From assembly GCF_009176725.1 (NCBI RefSeq), contig NZ_AP020337.1, positions 3,534,001 through 3,598,000 of the forward strand: a stretch of DNA of 64,000 nucleotides, given 5' to 3'. This DNA is from Pseudomonas sp. KUIN-1. Its GTDB lineage: Bacteria > Pseudomonadota > Gammaproteobacteria > Pseudomonadales > Pseudomonadaceae. The notes below the pieces were generated by a model that worked only from the letters and a program-made list of their open reading frames with translations, had not been told where the DNA came from and searched no databases. Shown here piece after piece: positions 26,859-36,706 of this stretch (position 1 is its first letter; each line of letters begins with the position of its first letter). A program made the translations under genes and the position numbers.

Positions 26859-28100
26859 TCACTGTTGCCCGGACAACTTCATGATCATTCGCGACAGCAA
26901 GTAGATCCGCGGCGCCACGCTGCCCACTTCGGCATACTCTTCGGGCGTATGGATGTTGCCGCCTACAATCCCGAAGCCGTCCAGCGTCGGTGTACCCACG
27001 CTGGCAGACAGGCTTGAATCCGCCGCCCCGCCGCTGCCCTCGATGGTCAGGGTGCGGCCCAGCTCACCGTAGATGCCTTGCGCCATCGCGACCAATGCAT
27101 CGGACTGCGCGGTTTGCGGCATCGGTGGCAGGCCACGGACCAGGCTGGTCTTGACCTCGGTATCAGGCACCAGCTTGTTGGCCGACACCCTGGCCAGATC
27201 CTGCTCGACGCGGTCAAACTCCTCCGGTACGGCAGCACGCACATCGGCCTTGGCGCTGGCCTGATCAGGAATCACGTTGGTGCGGTCTCCCGCCTTGAGC
27301 ACGGTGAAGTTGATGGTGGTTTTCTTCTCCTCGTCACCCAGCTTGCCGAGTTGCAGGATCTGATGGGCAACTTCGGTAGCAGCGTTACGTCCCAGTTCAG
27401 GCGCAACGCCTGCATGCGAAGCCTTGCCCTTGACTTCGACCAGCGCGGTTGCCGAGCCTTTGCGCCACACCACCAGACCGTCGGCCGGACGTCCCGGCTC
27501 CAGGTTGAGCGTGACGTCATGCTCCTTCGCGGTTTTCTTGATCAGCTCGGTAGCGACGCCTGAGCCAGTCTCCTCACTGGCGTCGAGCAGCACCGTGATC
27601 TGCGCGTAGTCGGTGAACTTCAGGTTGTGCAGCACCTTCAGCGCATAAATAGCCGCAACGATGCCGCCCTTGTCATCCATCACGCCTGGGCCGTAGGCAC
27701 GCCCGTCCTTGATATGAAATGGACGCTCGGCCGCGGAGCCTTCCTTGAACACGGTGTCCATGTGCGCCATCAGCAGAATCTTCGCCTTGCCGGTGCCTTT
27801 CAGGGTGGCGATGACGTGGTTGCTGGCTTCTGGCGTATTTGGAACGAGCTCGATAGTGGCACCGAGCTTTTTCAGTTCTTCGATCGCGATGTCGCTGACC
27901 TTGGTCAGGCCCGGTACATACCCGGAACCCGAGTCGATGTTCACCAGACGCTCCAGCAGTTTCAAGGCTTCGTCCTTGTATTGCTCGGCATCGGCCTGGA
28001 TGGCCTTGTGCGGTTCGGCCATGGCCGCCGGTGCCAGAGCTGTCAACGCAAGCGCCAAGGCGAGATGAGCAGCCAGTGGCGAGCGGGAAAATGAGCGCAT
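26859..28100 (-). CDS. Glutamate carboxypeptidase-like M20 metallopeptidase
   Basis: 413 aa from the ATG at 28100, which has AAGGA eight bases upstream; ATGs at 28109 and 28145 lack such spacing. Signal peptide (HLALALALTALAPAAMA) places it in the periplasm. Zinc-binding and catalytic motifs of the M20 family are visible: HMDTV (His113, Asp115), GVMDDKGG (Asp142), ASEETGS (Glu176/177), NLEPGRP, and a late NIHTPEEY histidine. The pattern matches carboxypeptidase G2-type enzymes, which remove C-terminal glutamate from folates or peptides; the actual substrate is not shown. It lies 73 bases after the RND pump gene in the same direction and may be the last gene of that operon. Confidence 0.85.
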   Translation of the reverse strand: MRSFSRSPLAAHLALALALTALAPAAMAEPHKAIQADAEQYKDEALKLLERLVNIDSGSGYVPGLTKVSDIAIEELKKLGATIELVPNTPEASNHVIATLKGTGKAKILLMAHMDTVFKEGSAAERPFHIKDGRAYGPGVMDDKGGIVAAIYALKVLHNLKFTDYAQITVLLDASEETGSGVATELIKKTAKEHDVTLNLEPGRPADGLVVWRKGSATALVEVKGKASHAGVAPELGRNAATEVAHQILQLGKLGDEEKKTTINFTVLKAGDRTNVIPDQASAKADVRAAVPEEFDRVEQDLARVSANKLVPDTEVKTSLVRGLPPMPQTAQSDALVAMAQGIYGELGRTLTIEGSGGAADSSLSASVGTPTLDGFGIVGGNIHTPEEYAEVGSVAPRIYLLSRMIMKLSGQQ

Positions 28101-28173
28101 GTGTTTCATCCTTGTGTTCGGTTCGTCGAGGTTTTTCAGGACCATACCTTACACAGGCACCGGCCGTCATGGC

Positions 28174-31100
28174 TCAGCTCGCCTTGCGCCAGCGCTCGAA
28201 GCGGTTGAAAAGCAGCGCGTAGAGGATCGGAATCAGGCCCAGTGTCACCAGCGTGCCCAATGCAAGGCCACCCATGATGGTGATCGCCATGCCCTCCCAG
28301 AGCGGACCGGCAAACAGCATCAGCGGCACCAGCCCGATGATGCAGGTCAGTTTGGTCATCACGATCGGCCGCAAGCGCTTGATCGCGGCATGGACCACTG
28401 CGTCACGCACCGCCAGGCCTTGCTCGCGCTCAGCCTCGATACGTTCGAGCAGCAGCACGGCATTGTTGACGATGATGCCGGCCAGCGACAGCAGCCCGAA
28501 GGTGGCCATGAAGCCGAACGGATAGCCGGTGAGCACCAATGCCAGCGCCACACCGATCAGCACGAAGGGTACGCTGGAGATGACGATCAGCAGCTTGCGG
28601 AACGAATTGAACTGCCAGACGAACAACAACAGCATCGCGACCAGCGCGTGTGGCATGTACTGCAACAGCGCCTGATTGGCCTCGGCCGAGTCTTCTATTT
28701 CGCCACCCGGTTCGATGTGGTAACCCGCCGGCAGGCTGATTGCAGCTATCTGCGGGGCCAACTGCTCGACGATCGAGGTCGCTGTCATTGACGGATTGTG
28801 TCCGACCACTGTGATCGCGCGTTGCAGATTACGCCGCTGGATGGTCGATGCCTCGGCCCTGGGCTCGACAGTGGCAATGGCCGACAACATCAACGGCGCG
28901 CCCCCGGAAGCAGGGTAAATCAATGTGCTGTCCAGATCATTGCCCGGTTTGCTCAGTGTGCTCTGCTCGCGCGCCACAATGGCGACAGCAGTATCGCCCT
29001 CCTGCAGCGACGACACGGACAGCCCGCTGTTTCTCAGCTGCAGGGCCTGGGCGATGTCCTGAGTGGCAACACCGGCCTGCAAGGCTTTGTACGGATCGAC
29101 GACAACGTCGTAACGCAGCAATCGGGTCCGCCAGTCATCGTGCACGTCCAGGGTTCCGGGCAACGCCGATAACGCCTGCTCGATCTGCCGGCTAATACCG
29201 CGCAGCACGTTCTCGTCAGGACCGATGACCCGGTAGACCGCAATCCCCGCCTCGGTGGTGCCCATCGAGAATCGCTTGGGCTGCGCTTCGATTTCGGGGT
29301 GCTGCGCGAGGATGAAATGCCGTGTGCGCTCGATCACCGCATCGAGATTCGCGCCTTCGCGCACGCTGACAGTGAAGTACGCGATATTCGGCGCGGGCAA
29401 CGGGGGATTGAGGCCAAGCACGATACGCGGCCCGCCACTGGCGACATAGCCAATGCTGTGCTCCACATCCTGATCGCTGCTCAGCCACTGGCTGATATCA
29501 CGCACCGCCTGTGACGTGTCACGCGAGCTGCTGCCGGGCTCCAGCACCAGCGGGATCTGGAACTGCATGCGGTCCGACTTCGGCAGAAAATCGTACGGCA
29601 CCCGGGTCAGCACCACGACCGCCAACGCCAGCAACCCCATCATGCAGGCAATGAAGAGCAGCGAGTGATTCAGCAACCCCTCGATGACCTTGCGATAGCC
29701 ACGGTAGAACACCGAGGCATACTCATCAGCCTCATCAGCCGACGCCGTGACGGCCGGCACCCTGGCGAAATAGAAGCACAACAGAGGCGTCACCGTGACG
29801 CTGAGCAGCCAGGAGCTGATCAGCGTCGTGGCGAGCACAACCGCCAACGACCGCAGGTATTCGTTGGTGCTGGTCTGCCCCAGAAAGAAGGGCGAAAACG
29901 CCAGCACGATGACCAGTGAAGAGGTCAGCAGAGGGACCATCAAGGTGCGCCCTGCCTCCTCACAGGCGCGCCGTCGATCCTCTCCCGCATGCAGGCGTCG
30001 CTCGATGTCTTCGGCGATGACAATGCCGTTATCCACCAGCAACCCCAGGGCCAGGATGATCGCGGCAATCGACACCGTCTGCAGCTCGATCCCCAGGGCG
30101 CGCATGACCAGCAGCGTACTGAGGATGGTCAAGGGCACAATCACCCCGACCACCAGCCCGGTGCGCCAGCCCAGAAACAGCATGACCACGCACATCACGA
30201 TCACAACCGTCTCGGCCATGACGTGATACATCTTGCTCATCTCGTGCTCGACCACGCTGGACTGGAAGGTCACCACGTGTAAGGTAAAGCCCGTCGGAAG
30301 TTGCTGCTCCAGCTCACCGAGTCGCTTGCGCAAGGCATCACCGAACGTTTGCACATTGAGGCCTGGCTGCATCGAAACGGCCAATACCACGGCGTCCTGT
30401 CCCTGATAGATCGCTTCGGTTTCAGGCGGGTCGACAGGGCTCACCGATACCCTGCTCAGGTTCTGCAACTCGACCTTCTGACCACTGGGCAACTGCACCG
30501 GGAACTGCCGAAGTTGCTCCGGCGAAAGCACCTCGCCACTGATCGAAAGCGTGGTGCTCTGCTGCCCGATGACCGGGTTGCCTCCCGTTGCGATCAGGTT
30601 GCGGGCCTGCAGTTGCTGAAGCAGCTGTTGCGGGGAAAGTCCGGCGGCGGCCAGCGTCTGGTGATTGAAGTCGAGGTAAATGCGCTCATCCTGCAGTCCA
30701 TACAACTGGACCTGATCGACGCCCTTGAGCGCATACAGCTGATCGCGCAAGCGTTTGATCGGGCCGCGCATCTCGCTCATGGTGAAACCCGGCGCGGTCA
30801 GCGCGACCGAAGCCACGGCGACGCGACCGAAATCATCATCGACGAAAGGCCCTTGGGTGCCAGGCGGAAAAGCACCGCTCGTTTCGCTCACCTTCGCCCG
30901 GAGCCGTTGCCACAGCAGCCCGAGATCCTTGACGTTGTCATACGCCGTGACCTGCACGATCACTCGGCCAGGCTGGACCGTGGTGAGCACGTTCTTGATC
31001 TCGGCCAGTTCACGGATACGCTCTTCGAGCGGCCTGGCGAGCAGTTCCTCGGTGCGCTCTGCGGGCAGCCCTTCCAGAGACACGCTGACCAGTGCGTCGC

Positions 31101-31227
31101 GAACGGTCACCGACGGCTCTTCCTGAGAAGGAAAGCTCAAAAAGCTAACGACACCAGCCAGCAAAATCAGCAAGGCGGCAAACAGCGTCAAACGGCTAGC
31201 GCCCATGGCGCGGGAGGTAAGGTTCAT
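28174..31227 (-). CDS. RND-family efflux pump inner-membrane subunit
   Basis: 1017 aa, the normal length of AcrB-type RND permeases. An N-terminal transmembrane helix (LTLFAALLILLAGVVSFLSF) is followed by a porter domain with PSQEEPSVTVRDALVSV. A first bundle of membrane helices carries LVVGVIVPLTILSTLLV and GLLVDNGIVIAEDIERRL. A second porter domain and a C-terminal helix bundle with SLAGIIVNNAVLLLERIEAE complete the duplicated architecture. It exports compounds using the proton gradient together with a periplasmic adaptor and an outer-membrane channel. Its start overlaps the end of the adaptor gene by four bases (31224-31227). The substrate cannot be read from the sequence. Confidence 0.92.
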   Translation of the reverse strand: MNLTSRAMGASRLTLFAALLILLAGVVSFLSFPSQEEPSVTVRDALVSVSLEGLPAERTEELLARPLEERIRELAEIKNVLTTVQPGRVIVQVTAYDNVKDLGLLWQRLRAKVSETSGAFPPGTQGPFVDDDFGRVAVASVALTAPGFTMSEMRGPIKRLRDQLYALKGVDQVQLYGLQDERIYLDFNHQTLAAAGLSPQQLLQQLQARNLIATGGNPVIGQQSTTLSISGEVLSPEQLRQFPVQLPSGQKVELQNLSRVSVSPVDPPETEAIYQGQDAVVLAVSMQPGLNVQTFGDALRKRLGELEQQLPTGFTLHVVTFQSSVVEHEMSKMYHVMAETVVIVMCVVMLFLGWRTGLVVGVIVPLTILSTLLVMRALGIELQTVSIAAIILALGLLVDNGIVIAEDIERRLHAGEDRRRACEEAGRTLMVPLLTSSLVIVLAFSPFFLGQTSTNEYLRSLAVVLATTLISSWLLSVTVTPLLCFYFARVPAVTASADEADEYASVFYRGYRKVIEGLLNHSLLFIACMMGLLALAVVVLTRVPYDFLPKSDRMQFQIPLVLEPGSSSRDTSQAVRDISQWLSSDQDVEHSIGYVASGGPRIVLGLNPPLPAPNIAYFTVSVREGANLDAVIERTRHFILAQHPEIEAQPKRFSMGTTEAGIAVYRVIGPDENVLRGISRQIEQALSALPGTLDVHDDWRTRLLRYDVVVDPYKALQAGVATQDIAQALQLRNSGLSVSSLQEGDTAVAIVAREQSTLSKPGNDLDSTLIYPASGGAPLMLSAIATVEPRAEASTIQRRNLQRAITVVGHNPSMTATSIVEQLAPQIAAISLPAGYHIEPGGEIEDSAEANQALLQYMPHALVAMLLLFVWQFNSFRKLLIVISSVPFVLIGVALALVLTGYPFGFMATFGLLSLAGIIVNNAVLLLERIEAEREQGLAVRDAVVHAAIKRLRPIVMTKLTCIIGLVPLMLFAGPLWEGMAITIMGGLALGTLVTLGLIPILYALLFNRFERWRKAS

Positions 31228-32369
31228 TGCGTGGCACCGCTCAGGCGAGTGTCTGAGTGAAACAGCGTGACGGGCTGACCGTCCTGCAGAAAGGCGGCGC
31301 CGGCGGTGACCACCTGCTCACCTGCGACCAGCCCGCTGACGATCAGTGCACGGCCTTCTCTGACTGTACCCAGCGTGACAGAGCGGACGGCGACTGTTCC
31401 TCCTGACTGGTAGACGAAGACTTCGGCAAGGTGGCTGCTGGTCCCCATCCATAATGCTTGCACCGGAACCGACAGTGCCTGTGCGTCGGCAGCGGGATGC
31501 ATTTGCACAAGCAGCGTGACGCCACTGGGCAGCCTGCCGGCAGGCCGCAGCACTCGGAACACGGCCGTTCTGACCAGCCCGTCATCGGCTCGGGGCGAAA
31601 TGCCTTCCAGGGCGAGATCAAACCCTGCCGTAACGTCTGCACTATTCGAGGCCATGGCGAGGTCGCCAGGCTGAAGCGAATCGGCAAGTGCCAACGGAAC
31701 AGCTGCCACCACTTGTTGCTCTGCAGCGGATTCGACATCCAGCAGCACCTGCCCGGCGGGCAACAAGTTCTGCGGTTGTGCATGGCGGGCCACCACGCGC
31801 CCGGCAAAGGGGGCGATCAAGCGGGTGCGATCCAGTTCGCGACGGGCCAGGTCCAGCTCGGCTTGCGTGCGGATCAGCTCGGCGCTGGCTTGTTCACTGG
31901 ACGACTGGGCCGACTCGACCACGCTCTGGGCGACACTGCCCGCTGCGAGCAGGTTTTGCTGACGCTGGAAGTTACGCTGGCGCTCCAGCGCCTGGGCCCG
32001 AGCCAGCCGCAAAGCGGCCTGCGCCTCCTGCAGACGCAATTGCGCAGGCTGCGGATCAAGGCGGGCGAGCACCTGGCCCGGCTTGACGCTATCGCCAATG
32101 TCGACCCGCAGCTCTGTCAGGGTGCCTGCCGATTCAAACGCCAGACTGGCGCGCTCCTGCTCTCGAACAGTGCCGATGAAGCGCAGCGCAGCGCCCTCTC
32201 CTGCCCGCACCGTCTCAACCTTGACCGCCCGGACAGGCGGAGCACTGGCCGTCTGTTTATCACCGCAACCACTGATCATCAGAGTGATCAGCACCACGCC
32301 GCAAGCGCGTGACACACACCGCCGTAGAGCCAGAAACGCATCAGGATTCAATCGCATGGCAGGCTTCAA
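31224..32369 (-). CDS. RND efflux periplasmic adaptor (membrane-fusion lipoprotein)
   Basis: 381 aa. The N-terminus has a lipoprotein signal with lipobox LMISGCGDK, so it should be anchored to the inner membrane. Then come a beta-barrel/lipoyl half motif (VKVETVRAGEGAALRFIGTV, RVDIGDSVKPGQVLARLDPQ), a long alpha-hairpin rich in Ala, Gln and Arg (about 110-185), the second lipoyl half (RTRLIAPFAGRVVARH) and a C-terminal barrel. It links the RND pump at 28174-31227 to the outer-membrane factor. It starts only four bases after the stop of the MipA gene and overlaps the pump gene, so all are co-transcribed. Confidence 0.9.
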   Translation of the reverse strand: MKPAMRLNPDAFLALRRCVSRACGVVLITLMISGCGDKQTASAPPVRAVKVETVRAGEGAALRFIGTVREQERASLAFESAGTLTELRVDIGDSVKPGQVLARLDPQPAQLRLQEAQAALRLARAQALERQRNFQRQQNLLAAGSVAQSVVESAQSSSEQASAELIRTQAELDLARRELDRTRLIAPFAGRVVARHAQPQNLLPAGQVLLDVESAAEQQVVAAVPLALADSLQPGDLAMASNSADVTAGFDLALEGISPRADDGLVRTAVFRVLRPAGRLPSGVTLLVQMHPAADAQALSVPVQALWMGTSSHLAEVFVYQSGGTVAVRSVTLGTVREGRALIVSGLVAGEQVVTAGAAFLQDGQPVTLFHSDTRLSGATQ

Positions 32370-32373
32370 CCCT

Positions 32374-33222
32374 TCAGAAAGCGTAATTCAAGACAATCAG
32401 GCCACTGCCTTCGGCATCGGTCTCGACCAACGGGCTGCCCCGGGTCTGGTCGGTGTAGTGCGTCACCCCGACGCTTGCGACGGTTGACCAGTGGGCGTCG
32501 AAGGTATGCTGCCAGGCGAGCGCCGCCGAGTACGCGTAAATGCCGCTGTCTGCGTTGAAACGGGAGAAGCCGGTGCGCTGACTCTGAATCGGACTCACGC
32601 CGAAATAGGTCTGGTTGTAACGACCGTCACCGGCGTGCGCATCGATGTCGAGGGTCACCGTGTCGGTCTGGCTGTGATAAGCGATGCCCTCGAAGCCCAA
32701 CCGATAGCGATTGCCACGCTTTTCGCCAGCCACCCGCAGTTCGGCCTCGGCACTGACGGACAGCCACGGCATGAGTTGCTGAGAAACCATGAAGTCGCCA
32801 ACGGTCGCGCCCTTGACGGTACCCATCCCTATCAGCTCGTTGGAACCAGGCCGATTCGTACTGTTTTTCTCGGTACGACCGAAATCGTAATTGAGTGCAG
32901 CGCTGGCACCGAACCCGGAATCCGACTGCCATTGCAGCCCCAGACCGCGCGTGGTGTCGGCGAAGAAGATGCCACGCTGGACCGTCAGCATGGGCACCAC
33001 CTGACTGCGGTATTCATCAGCCCCCATGTAGCGCGGCAGCACGGCCATGCCGAGTCCGAAATTGACGTTGAACCTGTCACCCAGCATCGATTGGTCTTGA
33101 GCAGTGCTGTCCTGCGCGCAGGCCTGACCGGCCAGGGTCATGGCCGCAGAGGTGATCAACACGGTCAGCACAGGTTTAAGCAGCGCAGAGCGCAGGTGAG
33201 TACGAGAGATTGCAGGGCTCAT
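32374..33222 (-). CDS. MipA/OmpV family outer-membrane protein
   Basis: 282 aa with a signal peptide ending AGQACAQ. The mature protein is made of alternating strands with aromatic ends, contains VNFGLGMAVLPRYMGADEYR near the start (a hallmark of the MipA/OmpV family) and ends in a C-terminal phenylalanine (LIVLNYAF), as expected for an outer-membrane barrel. Members act as scaffolding proteins or porins; some are linked to antimicrobial resistance. Its position between the NodT-type channel gene (19 bases upstream) and the adaptor gene (4 bases downstream) suggests it serves the same envelope-stress/efflux operon. Its precise role is not evident. Confidence 0.88.
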   Translation of the reverse strand: MSPAISRTHLRSALLKPVLTVLITSAAMTLAGQACAQDSTAQDQSMLGDRFNVNFGLGMAVLPRYMGADEYRSQVVPMLTVQRGIFFADTTRGLGLQWQSDSGFGASAALNYDFGRTEKNSTNRPGSNELIGMGTVKGATVGDFMVSQQLMPWLSVSAEAELRVAGEKRGNRYRLGFEGIAYHSQTDTVTLDIDAHAGDGRYNQTYFGVSPIQSQRTGFSRFNADSGIYAYSAALAWQHTFDAHWSTVASVGVTHYTDQTRGSPLVETDAEGSGLIVLNYAF

Positions 33223-33241
33223 GGGGATACTCCGGTTTCAT

Positions 33242-34714
33242 TCAGGATTGGGGTGGGGTTGTCGGTTCTGCTCCGCGCAGCACTCGAAACACATCGATGC
33301 GGTTTTGCTGCAGCGCATCGAGGGACTTGCGAGCAGCTGCGTCGGCTTCGGCAATACGGAGAGTGGAAACCAGCAATGCCGTGCGCTCGACGGCGCCCGC
33401 ATTGAGTTCAAAGGACAGGCGCCGCACTTTTTCCTGGACCAGCGCCACCCGCTCGACCTCGTTGCGGACCTGGTTCAGGGCCTGCTGACGGCGGGTCAGC
33501 ACGGCGGACATTTCACGGAAGGCGTTCTGCACGGCCTTTTCATACTCAGCCACCGCGATCTGCTGACGCACCTTGGCAAGATCCAGGTTGGCCTGATTAC
33601 GCCCGTCGTCGAACAGCGGCAGATTCAATTGCGGGGTGAACAGCCAGGCACCGCTGCCGTTGCTGAACAAGGTGCGCAGGCTGTCGCTCTGCAAGCCCAC
33701 GCCGGTACTGAGTTTTATGGACGGAAAGAACGCCGCACGGGCAGCACCAATGTTGGCATTGCTGGCCTTGAGCGCTTCTTCGCGGTGGCGGATGTCAAAA
33801 CGCTCCAGCAGACGCTGAGACGGCAGATTCGACAGCCAGGCCGGCGTCTCGACCAACGCGGCGGTCAGCTCAGGGGTATCTGGCTTAGTCGCGGGCAACG
33901 CTGTCGAATAGCCGGTAAGCAACAACAAGGCCTGCGACGCGTTGGCGTGATCGCTTGCCGCATCCTGTACCTGCTGTTGCGCGGTCAGAGTGTCGAGGCG
34001 CTGAACCATCAGATCGTCCAGCGAAAGTGCACCTTGACGCTGCTGCTCTTCGGCCGCCTTGACCAGCATCAGCCGCGCCTCGTGAACCGCCTGCGCATCC
34101 TGCTGCACGGCGGCGGCCAGACGCTCGGCCAGCCAGGCGCGGGCGACTTCCGCAACCAGCGCACTGCGTGCCGCCTGCTGGCCGTAGGTGCTGGCCAGAT
34201 AATCGTGCCGCGCCGCCTCCGACAGGCTGCGCACGCGCCCGAAAAAATCCAGTTCGAAGTCAGAGACGCCCACCGACGCGATGGAAATGTCCTGACCATA
34301 ACGCTCGTCGGCGGCCGCATTATCGAAGTGCTGACGATCGCGCTCGACACCTGCAGCAAGGGTCGGAACGCGATCGGCGCGGGTAATGCCGCGCATTGCC
34401 CTGGCCTCCTCCACACGCAGCACCGCCACACGAAAATCGCGATTGAACGCCAGCGCCGATTGCAGCAGCCCGCGCAGCTCGACCTTTGGCGACAACTCGG
34501 CAGCGAGCGCTTCTTCGTCGGCAGTGAGCGTCAGGTCGGCGGAAGTACTCGAGGCCGGGACAACAGCAGACACCTGATCGACAGGGACCGGCAACGCTGG
34601 ACGCTGATAGGCCGGTATCAACGAGCAGCCCGAAAGAACCAGGCTCGCCAGCATGGCCAGGCAATACCGGCGGCGGTTGCGGATACGCTTGGACAGCGGT
34701 GTACTCATCGGCAT
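33242..34714 (-). CDS. NodT-family outer-membrane efflux lipoprotein
   Basis: About 490 aa from the ATG at 34714 (MPMSTPLSKRI); an alternative ATG at 34708 and a TTG at 34771 are in frame, and none has a strong ribosome site. Lipobox LVLSGCSLIPAYQRP gives a lipidated outer-membrane protein. Two repeated halves follow, each with long Ala/Gln-rich helices (e.g. ESLSEAARHDYLAS-type and EYEKAVQNAFREMSAVLTRR) as in OprM/NodT channels. It supplies the outer-membrane exit duct for the RND pump encoded downstream. First gene of the leftward operon NodT-MipA-adaptor-pump-(peptidase), divergent from the two-component regulator gene at 34813. Confidence 0.88.
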   Translation of the reverse strand: MPMSTPLSKRIRNRRRYCLAMLASLVLSGCSLIPAYQRPALPVPVDQVSAVVPASSTSADLTLTADEEALAAELSPKVELRGLLQSALAFNRDFRVAVLRVEEARAMRGITRADRVPTLAAGVERDRQHFDNAAADERYGQDISIASVGVSDFELDFFGRVRSLSEAARHDYLASTYGQQAARSALVAEVARAWLAERLAAAVQQDAQAVHEARLMLVKAAEEQQRQGALSLDDLMVQRLDTLTAQQQVQDAASDHANASQALLLLTGYSTALPATKPDTPELTAALVETPAWLSNLPSQRLLERFDIRHREEALKASNANIGAARAAFFPSIKLSTGVGLQSDSLRTLFSNGSGAWLFTPQLNLPLFDDGRNQANLDLAKVRQQIAVAEYEKAVQNAFREMSAVLTRRQQALNQVRNEVERVALVQEKVRRLSFELNAGAVERTALLVSTLRIAEADAAARKSLDALQQNRIDVFRVLRGAEPTTPPQS

Positions 34715-34812
34715 AGGATCTGTCCGCGACAGTGGGCTCTGGGCAGCATCCTGAACGTCGACTTTCAACAAACCGTTCGTGAATTATCAAGATTTGATCA
34801 AGAGGCGCGCTC

Positions 34813-35502
34813 GTGTCAGGAAAACGCATTCTTATCGTTGAAGACGATGCCGACAGTGCCAGCATTCTTGAGGCTTACCTGCGTCGTGACGGCTTCAACG
34901 TCGGGCTGGCCGAAAACGGTCAGCGCGGTATCGATATGCACCGTCAGTGGAAACCCGACCTGATTCTGCTGGACGTCATGCTGCCGCTTGTCAGTGGCAC
35001 GGACGTGCTTTCGGCAGTCCGGCGCTGCAGCGACACGCCGGTGATCATGGTCACCGCCATGGGCGACGAACCGGAAAAGCTCGGTGCCTTGCGCTATGGG
35101 GCCGACGATTATGTGGTCAAGCCCTACAACCCTCGGGAAGTGGTGGCCCGCGTGCACGCGGTTCTGCGGCGCTCCCAGCAGAACGGCAATAACGAGCGTC
35201 ATTTGCGCTACCAGAACCTGCTGGTGGAGCTGGATGCGGTCACCGCGATCATTGAAGGTCAGGATGGCGCAGAGACCGTACTCGACCTGACACCTACCGA
35301 GTTCAAGATCCTTTCAACGCTGCTGAAAACGCCGTCCAAGGCCTTCACTCGCGAAGAACTGCTGGAAATCTGCCTGCCCGACAGCGAGGCGCTGGCCAGG
35401 GTTGTCGATGCGCATGTGCATAACCTGCGGCGCAAGCTGGAGATCCATGGCGTGGAAAACGTGCTGGTCACCGTCCGTTCGGTCGGCTATCGATTCAGGT
35501 AA
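34813..35502 (+). CDS. OmpR/PhoB-family response regulator
   Basis: 229 aa from GTG with AGAGG upstream. Receiver domain 1-120 with the acidic pair VEDDAD, phosphoacceptor Asp54 in LILLDVMLP and the VKPYNP lysine; winged-helix DNA-binding domain at about 130-229 with LDLTPTEFKILSTLL and VDAHVHNLRRKLE. It is paired with the sensor kinase that starts five bases after its stop. Because it diverges from the RND efflux operon (about 100 bases between starts), it most likely controls that operon, as AdeR and BaeR do in other bacteria. That regulatory link is inference from position. Confidence 0.92.
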   Translation: MSGKRILIVEDDADSASILEAYLRRDGFNVGLAENGQRGIDMHRQWKPDLILLDVMLPLVSGTDVLSAVRRCSDTPVIMVTAMGDEPEKLGALRYGADDYVVKPYNPREVVARVHAVLRRSQQNGNNERHLRYQNLLVELDAVTAIIEGQDGAETVLDLTPTEFKILSTLLKTPSKAFTREELLEICLPDSEALARVVDAHVHNLRRKLEIHGVENVLVTVRSVGYRFR

Positions 35503-35507
35503 TCCTC

Positions 35508-36683
35508 ATGCGACATTTTTTCAGGCACAGACAAAAACCGTTGTGGCACTGGGTCGGCATGCGCATGAGCATGCTCGCCGTCGGTGCGGTCATCGTCATC
35601 GCGTTTTGCATGTGGCTGCACGTCACGGTCTCTGACTGGCTCACCCTGCAGGCAATGCCGGCCGACGTGCGCATGGAATTCCTTCGACTGCAGGCCGAGC
35701 CCACCCTGGACATGGCCAAGCTGCGCGAACTGTTCGTCGAGTATTACCCGATCGAAAACCTGCTGCCGGGCATTGCCAACAAGGAATGGTGGGTACTGGC
35801 AGCGCTGGTGTCGATCGCGATCCCGATCATCATATTCTTCGGCTTTCTGTTTTCCCGTCCGCTTTCAAGCCAGTTCTCCTCGATTGCCAGAGGCGCACGT
35901 CAGGTCGCCCAGGGTGATTTCAAGACACGCCTGCCGATGAGCACCAACGGCCCGGACGAACTACAGGCACTGGTCAGCGACTTCAACACCATGACCACCC
36001 AGCTCGGCCGTTACGAACTGGAAGTCAGCGAATCCAGCGCCATGATTGCCCACGAGCTGCGTACGCCTCTGAATGCCGCCATGGGGCGCATACAAGGCAT
36101 GATCGACGAGGTGTTCCCGCGTGACCTGGCACAACTGGAAATGGTCCACCGCCAGCTCGGCCAGTTGAACAAACTGGTGAGTGATCTGCACCTGCTCTCG
36201 CTCGCCAGCGCGGGTCAGCTGACCCTGGACAAGACGGAGTTTTCCCTTGAGAAACTGGTGGTCGAACGGCTGGGCTGGTTTGCCGCACCGCTCGATGAGG
36301 CCGGTGTCGTCGTGACGATCGATATTCCGCGGAAATTGACCGTCAACGCCGACCGTGACCGGATCGGTCAGGTGGTGAATATTCTCGTCGATAATGCGCT
36401 GCGCTATTCGGCGATGGGCGGAGAGCTGCTGATTGTCGGCAGAGCCAGCGCAGGGCGCATGGAACTGAGCGTCTCGGACCGTGGCCCCGGTTTCGGCCCG
36501 GAGAACCTCGAACAGGTATTCGACCGTTTCTGGCGTGCCGAACGTTCGCGGGCGCGCTATTCGGGAGGCAGCGGCCTTGGCCTGTCCATCGCCAGGGCCA
36601 TTTGCCTCGAGCATGACGGCACTATCGAGGTCCGCAACAGACCAGGCGGAGGATCCGTCATCCGCTTGGAGATTCCGGGCTGA
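35508..36683 (+). CDS. Membrane sensor histidine kinase
   Basis: 391 aa. Two membrane helices (about 20-40 and 97-117) enclose a short periplasmic loop of some 55 residues; a HAMP linker follows, then a HisKA dimerisation domain with the phosphorylated His182 in MIAHELRTPLNA. The ATPase domain has the N box (NILVDNALRYS), G1 (VSDRGPGFG), F box (VFDRFWRAERS) and G2 (GGSGLGLSIARAI). All catalytic motifs are present, so it should be active. It is the partner of the regulator encoded just upstream. The small periplasmic loop suggests sensing within or close to the membrane. Confidence 0.92.
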   Translation: MRHFFRHRQKPLWHWVGMRMSMLAVGAVIVIAFCMWLHVTVSDWLTLQAMPADVRMEFLRLQAEPTLDMAKLRELFVEYYPIENLLPGIANKEWWVLAALVSIAIPIIIFFGFLFSRPLSSQFSSIARGARQVAQGDFKTRLPMSTNGPDELQALVSDFNTMTTQLGRYELEVSESSAMIAHELRTPLNAAMGRIQGMIDEVFPRDLAQLEMVHRQLGQLNKLVSDLHLLSLASAGQLTLDKTEFSLEKLVVERLGWFAAPLDEAGVVVTIDIPRKLTVNADRDRIGQVVNILVDNALRYSAMGGELLIVGRASAGRMELSVSDRGPGFGPENLEQVFDRFWRAERSRARYSGGSGLGLSIARAICLEHDGTIEVRNRPGGGSVIRLEIPG

Positions 36684-36706
36684 GCCTGTCTGCCCGGCCC
36701 CGCAGA

